From contig QPMI01000559.1 in the NCBI GenBank assembly GCA_004431415.1, positions 62,001 through 126,000 of the forward strand: a DNA stretch of 64,000 nucleotides, in the 5' to 3' direction. Shown piece by piece: positions 35,772 through 44,646 of this stretch. A program made the translations under genes and the position numbers. This DNA is from Cyanophora paradoxa (lineage: Eukaryota > Glaucocystophyceae > Cyanophorales > Cyanophoraceae). A model generated the notes under the pieces. It did not search any database. It had not been told where the DNA came from and worked only from the letters and a program-made list of their open reading frames with translations. The stretch's first letter is position 1; each line of letters starts with the position of its first letter.

Positions 35772-36140
35772 CGCATTTGGACACTGTGACACGTACTAAA
35801 ACGCAGGTCCGGGCTACAAGTGTGGGAATGTACACTGCGGCCGCCGCGGCCGCGGGCCCAGCCCACCAGCGAGCTGGCCGGCCGGGCCCTGCGTGGCCCC
35901 CTAAGGAGAGTAATGCGCCTCCCCACGGACACCGTGCTACGCTATGGCTAGCTATGGCTACGTGTGCCCGCATGCGCGGCCGCGCCCGGGGGGCCACGCA
36001 AGGCCCGGCTGGCCAGCTAACTGCACCTGGGACGCCAGCGCTAGCGCGGCGCCACGCGGGTCCGGATCCGCGCCCCACTTGCCTGGCCAAATCCCACACT
36101 TGCAGCCCGGACTTGCGGTTTGAATTCGTGTCCAAATGCT
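35772..36140 (+). repeat. Family A copy (plus) with an inverted partial partner
   Basis: Plus copy 35772-36000 (ACACGTACTAAAACGCAGGT to GTGTGCCCGCATGCG). An inverted left end follows at 36088-36140 (CACACTTGCAGCCCGGACTT, GAATTCGTGTCCAAATGC), giving a foldback arrangement. Confidence 0.75.
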
Positions 36141-36218
36141 TCTTCCGTAATATAAGCCCATTAAAGAAGGCCTGGAGGTGGTCTTAATACGATTTTTCCT
36201 GGAGAGTGCATGTGCACC

Positions 36219-37179
36219 TCAGGGACAGGAGATCTTCAGTGCATGTACAAAAGCATGCGCACGGTGAACCATGTCCACAATCGGGACAATCTGCTTCACG
36301 AATGGCACGAGCGCCGTGGATCCTCCATCCAACTGAATCTCCAGGATGTCATTCCCAGCATTTATGACTGAGAGAACACGACCAATGTTCTGGCATGATT
36401 GAATGTCAGCTCTCAACCCACGAGATCACAAACTCATTCACCTTTGCATTTCCGAGATCCTCTGAACCTGACTCTTGGTTCTCGAGGCACACATCCATGC
36501 CTATCAAGTCACGCACATGGTACTCCACACCCTCCTCGAGCACAGGTCGCTCCGAGGCACTCGCATAGAGCTTGGAGCCCCGGAGCTCTTCAGCTGCCTC
36601 TCGGCAGTCGATGCCTGCGAGCCGTATGATGAACGTCGATTTTCCAGGTACGCTTCTGCACGGATACTCTCAGAACATAGTACTGCAGGAGAACAGCTAG
36701 AATACGTGCCTGCCCGTGGTGAGCTGCACCGTTTCCAGAGTAGCCTTCGGGTTGGCAGCACGACCCCAGTCTTCTCCAGCTCTGGCGGTAGTCGCTCTTG
36801 ATGACCGCAGAAGGTAGCGTGTGCCAGGCCTTGTGAATCTCTCCGGAAAGTCCGATACACTCTGAGCTTTCAATTCGCCACGGACGCCATGTGGGCCCAC
36901 TATCGTGCCTATTGCGACGTAATCGTCACTGACTCCGTCATCCTCGGCGTCCTGCGCGACACGCGCTGCGCGTACGTTAGAGCGGTCGCAGTGGCGGGGA
37001 GTGTCATGCGCACAAGGGGCGCGGCTGGGCTTCGGGCGCACTGCGCGGGAGCTGTCACTTGGCTGACTGCGGCTGCCCTCGCACAGCAAAACCCCGCCGA
37101 GGGGCGCCGAAAACCTCGCCGGGACCGCCGGCACGCGAGGCGCCCACGTCCACGTCGTGGAAAGCCTGCATCTGTGCAA
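36219..37179 (-). CDS. rimM: RimM-type 16S rRNA processing/30S maturation factor, probably organellar
   Basis: RimM binds S19 and helps mature the 30S head. N-terminal RimM domain: VAIGTIVGPHGVRGELKAQS, VSDFPERFTRPGTRYLL. Middle exon: KSTFIIRLAGIDCREAAEEL RGSKLYASASERPVLEEGVE and YHVRDLIGMDVCLENQ. C-terminal PRC-barrel: NIGRVLSVINAGNDILEIQL, GGSTALVPFVKQIVPIVD, stop at 36219. In a eukaryote this implies plastid or mitochondrial targeting. The upstream residues are basic and Ala/Pro/Ser-rich, but the true start is unresolved (frame open from 37179). The first intron seems to start GGGCAG|GCACGT, a GC donor, joining in phase to an acceptor GTGCAG|A. Confidence 0.85.
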
Positions 37180-37429
37180 GATATGCTATCAGAGACCCGC
37201 GCGCGCCCCCGGCACGACAAGCGCCGTCCGCACCGGCGCTTCAGGAAGCAAGCGCTGGCGCGGTGCTCGACGGGAATCCGTGCGATCGATGCCGCGGGTG
37301 CTGGCCACGCCGGCAGCGTGCGGGAAGGGAAGGAGATTAACACTGCGAAGCAGGCGGACGGCATCGAACTTATAGATATCGATGGCGGATCCAGATCAGC
37401 CGCTCAGGAGGGGCCCCCGGGGGAACTTG

Positions 37430-37515
37430 GGGAAGGGGGGGAGGGGTAGGGAGAGGGGGGGCGGAAACGAACGGGAGGGGGGGCCTGGGGGGCTGGGGGG
37501 GGCGGAAGTGGGCGC
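37430..37515 (+). repeat. G-rich low-complexity stretch
   Basis: GGGGGAGGGG-type purine tract with no gene. Confidence 0.6.
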
Positions 37516-37587
37516 GGGGGCTTGCCATTGGCAGCCAACTGCAGGTCAGATCAGAAGTCACCCTTCCTCGTCAGACAATTGCAAGTT

Positions 37588-37660
37588 TTTCCTGGGGCCT
37601 TCGAGCTCTTCGCCTTTCGTCAAAACCGTACGGCTGGCTTGGGCGTGTCTTAAGCTTCCT
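37588..37660 (-). repeat. Family C dispersed repeat copy, minus
   Basis: GGGCCTTCGAGCTCTTCGCC TTTCGTCAAAACCGTACGGC TGGCTTGGGCGTGTCTTA; diverged, lacks the GAAGAAGAA end. Confidence 0.7.
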
Positions 37661-37771
37661 CGTCGATCAGAACGTCGACCCAGGCTTCTGCACTACCGGA
37701 CCGGTGCCTCTAAATCTGTAAAGATCGAGATCGAGCTCAAGGCCGGGCCCGCCGCGCATACGTAGGAGACC

Positions 37772-38884
37772 ATGGGGAAGCGCGGTGGGAAGCGTGGCCG
37801 TGCGGCCGGCGAGGGCGAACTCGAGGTGCGCGGCCCCCTGCGCAGCCTGCCGACAGGCACCAACAGAACGCAGTCCGGGGGCGAAGATCAGGAGGAAGCG
37901 TATCACCCGCATTCCAGCGCGACCGCGACAACCTCGGGCGATGGCCGCCGCGTATCGAGTACGTACGCCGCTCTTTCCTCTGCACATCGAAAGGATTCGA
38001 GAAACGCGCAGCGAGGCGGAAACAGCTCAGCGAGGCCATGAAGCAGGTCATGTTCTTCGCCTCCGTGCGCGTGGGGTTTGCCTGCTGAAAGACTGGCAGG
38101 TCGACGAGGAAACAAGGCAGCAGGTCAAGAACGCCCGTTTGGAGGCGCTTGCCAACGACGACTACGGCATGGACCTCGACACCAAGAAAGGCGATGACGA
38201 TGACTTCGTGATGACTTCCGACGAGGATGACGATGGTCAATGCACTTCCTGAGTCTGCACCGTTATTGCAGGCTCACTCGCGAACTGCAGTCGCGTTCGT
38301 GAAAAAGAAACGCAAAAAGAAAACAGAGCTCCGGGAGAAGCGAGACAAACAAGAACGAGCCACCAAGAAGCTGGAGCAAATCATCAAAGAGGCTGTTGGT
38401 TACTTTGCCGCGTTTCATCGAACGGAAGTGCCGCAACTGATCGAAGGGGGCCCGAGCAGAATCTCGAGGGGTGCCCATCCCATATACCAACATATCTCAC
38501 AGCCGCTGTGAAGCCATCCCGTTACCCGGCAAGGCATTTCTGCCATGTCTGCGGGTGGGGGGCTTCCTTCGGCTATTTGACTGTTCCATGAATACAGCTG
38601 GCTCAGAACCGCGCAGGTTCTTCTCGAACTACACTTGCACACGCTGCGGAATGCGATACTGCTCAGCAAGGTTTTTTCTCCTGTTTTTCAATTTCCATAC
38701 CGAGCGCTGCAAGAGTAACACCTTACAGATGTCTAGGGCAGCACAAAGAAACGAGATGCCTCAAGTTTGCGGATTAGCACAAGCCCCTCCCGCGCTGCAC
38801 CGTCGAATTGTGGTCACGATTATGATTGGGAATACGATTACGATTGCGAACACGATTACGCTTGCGAATATGATTACGATTAGA
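37772..38884 (+). CDS. ZNHIT1: HIT-type zinc-finger protein, ZNHIT1/SWC6 (Vps71)-like, multi-exon
   Basis: Subunit of SWR1/SRCAP remodelling complexes that deposit H2A.Z. Segments: VDEETRQQVKNARLEALAND (the ZNHIT1 N-terminal helix), an acidic stretch DDDFVMTSDEDDDG, then KKKRKKKTELREKRDKQERA, KKLEQIIKEAVGYFAAFHRT and, after an intron, YPARHFCHVCG, FFSNYTCTRCGMRYCSAR and HTERC. Seven of the eight HIT-finger ligands are seen; the cysteine expected after YCSAR is replaced by an FFLLFFNF stretch, perhaps an unrecognised mini-intron. The frame past HTERC runs into GATTACG repeats (38810-38884), giving a repeat-derived C-terminus. The N-terminal exon is uncertain (MGKRGGKRGRAAGEGELE at 37772 is the best candidate). 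Confidence 0.75.
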
Positions 38885-38885
38885 T
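38810..38885 (+). repeat. Family D repeat run
   Basis: ATTATGATTGGGAATACGAT TACGATTGCGAACACGATTA-type units, about six, at the 3' end of the ZNHIT1-like gene. Confidence 0.8.
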
Positions 38886-39029
38886 ATAGTGCGAGCCTTA
38901 GGCGGCGGCGTTGGCAAGCTTTAAGTGTTTTTGCAGGGAGCCTGTTTCAGGACGCCTAGCTCGGACGCCTAACGCCTGTTTGAGATCAGGCGATCGCGAG
39001 GTAATTACAATGCTGGGTAAGCGTGCTGC

Positions 39030-39272
39030 AATTGGACACGTACTAAAACGCAGGTCCGGCCTCCGGGCTACAAGTGTGGGAATGTACACGGTGGCCGCCG
39101 CGGCCGCGGGCCCAGCCCACCAGCGAGCTGGCCGGCCGGGCCCCGCGTGGCCCCCTAAGGAGAGTAATGCGCCTCCCCGCGGACACTCTGGCTAGCTATG
39201 GCTACGTATATACGTGTGCCCGCATGCGCGGCGTGGTGCTGCATCGCGTCTTGGGGCGGCAGGGGCCGCAAT
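39030..39272 (+). repeat. Family A dispersed repeat copy
   Basis: GGACACGTACTAAAACGCAG with a small internal insertion (CCTCC), then the GC core, CCTAAGGAGAGTAATGCGCC and GTGCTGCATCGCGTCTTGGG. Confidence 0.8.
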
Positions 39273-39456
39273 CTTATAACTATGCTTCATTTCTGTAACG
39301 CGAAAAAGGAAGGAATGTACAAGAAAGTTGGTTTCAACCAGCAGGCGCCACAGAAACCAAAGGAAAGTGGACAGAGGAGGGAATGCGGGGATAGAGGGCA
39401 TCCTCCAGGGCCTGTGCTCCCGTCAGTTGCTTCAGCGAAATGAACAGGAAAACCGA

Positions 39457-39711
39457 TCAAACCTCGTGGAGTTCAAACATCACCCGACGGAAAAGTCGAC
39501 AGAGCTGCCTGTGCCCATGAGCCCAGTCCGCAGCTTGGCACTGGCGGCAACAGTAGCATGCCTGCAGCCACTTAAGCATCGGAGCGATCATCGGACTCCA
39601 ATCAACGCACCGCTCGGCATGAGCCGCACACTTGAAACTCCCTGCGTCGGGTTTCTGCCTGCCCACACACCCGATTGAAGCACGATCGCAGCTGATGCCG
39701 CCTGCTACAAG
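39457..39711 (-). CDS. MYND-type zinc-finger exon, partial gene
   Basis: MYND fingers mediate protein-protein contacts. The minus strand reads GSFKCAAHAERCVDW, then LQACYCCRQCQAADWAHGHR QLC, fitting the second half of the MYND signature (YC..CQ..DW..H...C). The first zinc pair is atypically spaced. The exon ends FELHEV and TGA/TAG near 39457. Frames upstream to 40011 remain open but lack recognisable domains and an ATG. The gene's 5' part is not resolved. Confidence 0.5.
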   Translation of the reverse strand, partial: LVAGGISCDRASIGCVGRQKPDAGSFKCAAHAERCVDWSPMIAPMLKWLQACYCCRQCQAADWAHGHRQLCRLFRRVMFELHEV

Positions 39712-40067
39712 GGAGTTGTGGCGAAAGCTAATGACCAGGCGACAATTCCGCATACCTGGGTTGCCGTTCGCGGTGAGCCCGTTCCTGTACATGCTGCGCA
39801 GGCAACTCCGGAGGGAGGTCTGCATCTTCTCGGTCGGGCGCGTCCAGCCGCCGACCGTGAGGGTCGGGCCGCGCTTCATCCGCCAGGATTGCCAGGCCAG
39901 CGCGACCGTCTTCTGGGGGATTGCGACGGCCCGCCTCATCTTCTCTGCCTTCTCGCATGCCCGACTCCCGCGTGCCCAAGGCCGACCCAGGAAGCGGCGG
40001 GGGGATCCCAAGGTCCCGCTCTGCGGCCGACCGTGCAGTCTGCAGAATCTCCATTAACTGCCCAAAC

Positions 40068-40673
40068 TCAGCGTTCAGAGCTGCGTGTGCATCGAAGGCA
40101 CGGGCGCGTCACCATGTGGTGCGGCTTCAAGCGGTGGTGCCGCCTCTCCCGCTCCGCGTGCGCATCTCGAAACCCCTCGAGACGATCGATGCGGTCCAGG
40201 TGGAGGTTGAGAAGTCGCACGAACGACTCAAGGATGACGGAGAGCATGCGGCTCCTGTTGCCCGCAGGAACGTCTTCCGGCGGGGGCTCGGGCGGCTCGC
40301 CGCGTTGCTGCCGCAGCGCAGCTATGTCTGCCCTGAGGGTCTCCACGGTTGACTTGAGAAGACTGTCTATGTCGAGGCGGCGTGCGGCGCCCTGCTCCCC
40401 CTCTGCTGCATGCGCCCTGCTGGAGCTAGCGGCAGCGGTGTTCCCCGGCGCAAGCGGCGGGTGGGGCTCGTCCACTGCGGCGGCGGCTGTTCCTTGCGCT
40501 TGCGCGGGGGCCACGTCGTCCTCACTGCTCCCCGCGGCCTCACCGCCCTTTCTTGGTGCCAAACGCTCGGACTCCGCCCCGCTCTCACCGCGGCTCTCCA
40601 TCACTGGAGAGCTTGGAGCGCTGCGGCGACGACGGCTGTACCCCAACAGCAATTTCAGCCCCAATTTTCTCAC
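40068..40673 (-). CDS. Hypothetical protein with predicted helical segment
   Basis: This minus-strand frame of about 200 residues has an acidic/Pro/Ala-rich first half, then RRLDIDSLLKSTVETLRADI AALRQQRG and SVILESFVRLLNLHLDRIDR LEG, a heptad-like amphipathic pattern. It lies head-to-head with the LINE tail at 40691. It could be a LINE ORF1-like protein or an unrelated host gene. No ATG-based start is confirmed. Confidence 0.35.
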   Translation of the reverse strand: MRKLGLKLLLGYSRRRRSAPSSPVMESRGESGAESERLAPRKGGEAAGSSEDDVAPAQAQGTAAAAVDEPHPPLAPGNTAAASSSRAHAAEGEQGAARRLDIDSLLKSTVETLRADIAALRQQRGEPPEPPPEDVPAGNRSRMLSVILESFVRLLNLHLDRIDRLEGFRDAHAERERRHHRLKPHHMVTRPCLRCTRSSER

Positions 40674-40690
40674 TCTCTCCTTCCCGATCT

Positions 40691-41436
40691 TCAGCTACCC
40701 CTTACCCCGTCTTCTACTGCTGGTTTTACTGTGGATCGATTGATGCGTACCTTCTTTCAAGAGCTCGACCGCTTGTTGGAAATTCTTCCTCATCGCCTTC
40801 CTCCTCACCGCCGTGTGCGCTTCTTTTCTGATTTTCATACTGTTCCTCAGATTGACCCCTTCCGGTCTTCAAGGCTTCCTTCTGTGAACAATTGCTTGGT
40901 GCAGCGCGCGTGTTTGACTCAACCTGGCAACGATATCTTTCCTGTGAGCATGTTCCTGCTGCTCACCCTCCTTCGCATCTCCAACCTAGCCCGCTTCCGC
41001 TAGTCTTTCCTGCTGCCGTCTTATGTCCTGAACTTCTACACACTCTTAAGCGTCCTCCTACTTTCGTAGATCCTTCTGACTCCGACTCTGATCATCTGAT
41101 GGGGAGTCGATCTCTTCTGCTTCCTCTTCATCTTCTCGTGCTCCTAGTCCAGAGCGTGCTGATGCCCCAGGTACTCCAGAATATATAGAGCCTGAGCCTA
41201 TTGCGGACAACCCTCTTCCTGCACATGCTCCTGAACCTGCTCAAGATGCTCTTGGTCCCGTTCTTCCTGCTCAGATCCATGATGAGGATAATGAAGAGGA
41301 ACTTGCTTTGCTCCATAGACCCCGAGCGTCTTCTGCTAGTTCTAGTGCTCGTTCAGATTCATCTAGTCCTGTAATCTATATTACAGATGATGACTTCTCT
41401 GATGCTGCTTCTGATTCTAGTCCTGTCACAGTGTAG
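40691..41436 (+). pseudogene. LINE 3'-terminal ORF segment with acidic tail, decayed copy
   Basis: Begins QLPLTPSSTAGFTVDRLMRT and continues LDRLLEILPHRLPPHRRVRF; after frame changes, an acidic Ser/Pro tail runs to VIYITDDDFSDAASDSSPVT V and TAG 41434-41436. It is homologous to the last part of the minus-strand element at 44647-46930 (QLPLTPSSKTG, DDFMDMLPRRLPRFKV, VIIYVDDTELAPDM). Only the tail is present, consistent with 5' truncation. Confidence 0.7.
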
Positions 41437-41862
41437 TCTTTATTAGTGATGATGAGGATGAGCTCGACATCCCTTCTATCTACCCCAATTTTGCACTTTG
41501 AGACGCGATACCCCACCCGTGCCGTTCAGGGAGCCGGTATCGGGGTGGGATTCGTGTATTTGATATCTTTTTTCTCTCTCATTTTGTAACCACCACCCAG
41601 ACTCGAGTTCGAGTCCTGGGAGTGTCTTTTACTTGCTCTCTCTCTCTTTCGGGAGTCTTGGGGCCAGTGTTTGGCCACAACTTGCGTCTTGGCTGGCTGC
41701 CAGACATGCAGAGCCGAGAGGGCGCCGGAGGTAGCCGCGCGAGCGCCCAGCCGCAGCAGCGCACGGCCTCATTGGCTGCCAGGGCGCGAGACGCGCACGC
41801 TTGCCCGCCGCTCCCTGAACGCGCATCGTTACATGCAACCCCCTTTAACAGCCGGCCGGTGA

Positions 41863-42926
41863 TGCAGCTCGAGCAGCGCCAATCCAGGGGCGCGCTCCAA
41901 TCCAGGAGCGCCATCTCCTCGAGCAGCGCCAATCCAGGGGCGCGCTCCAATCCAGGAGCGCTGCGGGAGTGGCTGCAAACGATTCCAGCCAGTACTGCAG
42001 TGCGCCCGCGCGCCGCTGCTTCTGTTTCGATTTCTGACCAGCATCGGACAGCAGGCGGCGAGCTCGCCCGCTGCAAGGAAGCTTCAGCAGTCCTACGCTG
42101 TCTCGAACTCGACCAGCGCCCCAGCGCCTCGACCTGTAGCCGCAGCCGCAACTCGACGTGCAGCCGCAGCCGCAACTCGACCTGCAGCCGCAACAGCCGC
42201 AACTCGATCTGCAGCCGCAGCCGCAGCTCGACCTGCAGCCGCAACAGCCGCAGCTCAGTCTGTGTCTGCAACTCGACAAGCGGTGGCAACTCAACCTGCA
42301 GCCGCAAGTCGATCTGCAGCCGCCGATGGGCGCGCCACGCGCACGACCAACGAAGACCACGACAACGACGCTTTAATCGCGAGATTACTCTGGGCCGAGG
42401 CGAACGGAATAGATATCGACCCCTCCATTTCCATCCGATTACGAGAGTCTGTTTCTGTTGAGTTCGACACAATGGGAGACTTCGCGGATGCACCTACCTC
42501 ATCTCTGTCTCCAGAAGAGCAAGAAATGATTTCAGCTGCTCTTCGGGGAGCTGACCTCCCACAGCGGAATTCGGCCTACGAAGGTTAGCGTCCTGCTTCA
42601 CAGCCCGCGTCACCGCCCCCGGCTCAGCGGCCGCAGTCCCGCTTGAGAGCATGACTTATGAAGAAATCCTCGCACTTGAAGATCAACTCGGGCACGTCAA
42701 AAGAGGACTCAATCCAGACCTGCTCGCTTCTATGCCGGTTCGCATGATCGAGGAATCTTCTCAGGAAAAAACATGCTCGATCTGCACAGAAGATTACAAA
42801 GCTGGTGATTCAATCAAAACCTTGACATGCTTTCATGCATTTCATGTCGATTGCGTCGATCCATGGCTGCGAGAGAACTCCAGCTGTCCCGTCTGCTTAT
42901 CGGATCTTCGGGAAATTGCATCGTGA
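41863..42926 (+). CDS. RING-H2 zinc-finger protein (probable E3 ubiquitin ligase), last two exons
   Basis: RING-H2 domains recruit E2-ubiquitin. Exon A ends at 42583, exon B runs 42637-42926 (donor AAG|GTTAGC, acceptor CCGCAG, in phase). The finger is TCSICTEDYKAGDSIKTLTC - FHAFHVDCVDPWLRENSSCP - VC, giving C-x2-C...C-x1-H-x2-H-x2-C...C-x2-C, complete. Upstream: ALIARLLWAEANGIDIDPSI and LSPEEQEMISAALRGADLPQ. Exon A is preceded by an Ala/Thr/Arg low-complexity run encoded by an 18-bp repeat (42118-42330) and open back to a stop at 41860, without an ATG before 42472. The real 5' exon is unknown. Confidence 0.8.
41868..41961 (+). repeat. Tandem repeat, unit about 41/61 bp, two copies
   Basis: CTCGAGCAGCGCCAATCCAG GGGCGCGCTCCAATCCAGGA GCG occurs twice, separated by CCATCTC. 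Confidence 0.8.
42118..42330 (+). repeat. 18-bp coding tandem repeat
   Basis: CTGCAGCCGCAACTCGAC and variants, about nine units, within the RING-gene exon. Confidence 0.75.
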
Positions 42927-42929
42927 ATA

Positions 42930-43257
42930 ACTGCACAAGCTCTCCCCACCACCCTTTTCCCCCTTTCCCCTTCCTCTCCTCATCATCATACTCACTCCCT
43001 GTCTCTCAACCCCACCCCCCACCCCACTCCATCCCCACCACCCTCCCCCCCCCCCCCCCCCCCTCCCCCGCGCGCCACCCCTTTTTCCCCACCTACTCTC
43101 CCTTTGCCCTCTCCCTCGCTCTCGCCCTCTCCCCTCCTCCATTCCCCCTAAGTTGCTTCTCTTGCTCTGACTGCTCCTCCGGCCTGCTTGCTGAGCTGTA
43201 ATACCTTCCATGTAAGCTTTTACTGAGGCACACTGATCATACTGCCATGGCCAGGCT
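42930..43257. other. 3' flank of RING gene, pyrimidine-rich
   Basis: Long C/T-rich tract with a C run at 43037-43052. No gene. Confidence 0.4.
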
Positions 43258-43625
43258 GTGTGCTCTTTCTAAGCTACGGGCGCGGCCGGACCTCCTACCT
43301 CAGCGCTTTAACTGTACCCGTGCTGTTTGGGTGAGCCGCTATTGCTCTATTCTTGAACAAAGAACTGGCCAAGGAGAGTAATGCGCCTCCCCGCGGACAC
43401 TCTTGCTAGCTGCCCCGGCGAGGGGGGGGGGGGGGGGGGGGGGGGCGATGCCTGTTGACGCACTTCTGCGCGCTGTGGGCGCACGCCTCGGTCCTCTTCG
43501 CAACGTGGTACGCCTGCAGCGAGGCGGCCAGACATGTACATGGAGTCAGCCTGCGCCATGCCAGAGGGCAAGCTTAAGGGGGGGACGAATAGAGACCTAG
43601 GCCTAGGGGCACTCTGCTCAGGCTC
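43258..43625 (+). repeat. Composite repeat (family B end + family A end + unique block), plus copy
   Basis: CTCTTTCTAAGCTACGGGCG, GGGTGAGCCGCTATTGCTCT, TTCTTGAACAAAGAACTGGC, a G tract (43423-43446), GCGATGCCTGTTGACGCACT and GGGCACTCTGCTCAGGCTC. Inverted partner of 33118-33482. Confidence 0.85.
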
Positions 43626-43764
43626 GCCATGCATGCATGTGACATCGATGCAGGTCCTCTCCCCGGCCCCTTCTATTGTTGCATTTCTCCACTTCATTTT
43701 TTGAAGGGGCCGGGGCCCATCATGATGATGCATGTGCAACTGCAAGTTGGAAATACCGTAGTAC

Positions 43765-43892
43765 AGCCTTCTTATACCGTAGTACAGGGCCTACAATATA
43801 TAGCGCTAGCATAGTAGCTAGGCTACAAGACTAGCTGGCCGTGTGCAAGATCGGTGGGCTGCGCGGGGCGCATGCCTAATTTAAAGCTGGGC
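43765..43892 (+). repeat. Family F dispersed repeat, plus copy
   Basis: GGCCTACAATATATAGCGCT, TAGCTAGGCTACAAGACTAG, CTGGCCGTGTGCAAGATCGG TGGGCTG and GCGCATGCCTAATTTAAAGC. Inverted match at 54560-54672. Confidence 0.75.
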
Positions 43893-43964
43893 TGACGCCG
43901 TGACGGTGGCAGCAGTACTAGTACTTGTGCACATACTATGCTTGTACATGCCATGATGTAGTAG

Positions 43965-44160
43965 AGCTTCGGCTCGAGCCGAGCCGGCTGGAGCGAGCCT
44001 CGGAGACGGGCTCGAGCCGGCCTTTTTCCGGCTCGAGCCGGCTCGTGGCGAGGGGCGGCTCGCTCAAGCCGGCGGCTCGAGCCGAGAGGGGAGGGCTGGC
44101 TCGAGCCAGTGGGGGCGAGCTAGCACGAGCCGGCAAGCCGGGGCTCGAGCCAGGGGGGGA
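43965..44160 (+). repeat. GGCTCGAGCC palindrome cluster
   Basis: About nine copies of GGCTCGAGCC or near variants (GCTCGAGCCGG, GGCTCGTGGC) in 190 bp. Confidence 0.7.
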
Positions 44161-44365
44161 AGAGGCGGCCTCTGACGTCAACAGCTCATTTCCAGCGCGT
44201 GTCGAGGGCCTGACTCATCAAATACAGTCTAGATAGCCTCTATTCTCTTACAGTAGATGCATTCTGCATGTATCCACATGAGCTAGAGGCCCAGGTTCCT
44301 CCGCGCGCCCAAGTCTGGGGCTGGGGTACCCCCCCCCCCCCCCCTCGCCGGCTCGAGCCGGCTCG

Positions 44366-44457
44366 AAGAAGAAGAAGAGTATGTATAAGACACGCCCAAG
44401 CCGGTTGTGCGGTTTTGACGAAAGGCGAAGGACCCGAAGGCCCGAAGCACAATCGAC
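44366..44457 (+). repeat. Family C dispersed repeat, full-length copy
   Basis: GAAGAAGAAGAGTATGTATA to CCGAAGCACAATCGA, nearly identical to 24972-25056. Confidence 0.85.
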
Positions 44458-44646
44458 AGTGAACCAACCAGACAAGGGTAGTGGCAGCGCAAACGCCTTA
44501 CGGTCTACCGCGTATGCCCTGGCGGTCCGGCGCTCATACACGCAGACACGGAAAGCAACCACAGACATCCCAATGCGGGCCTCTTCCTAATGCCGGCCTG
44601 GGGGAGTCCTGGTCACGACCTCGCGTGTGAAACCTTCAGCCATCAG

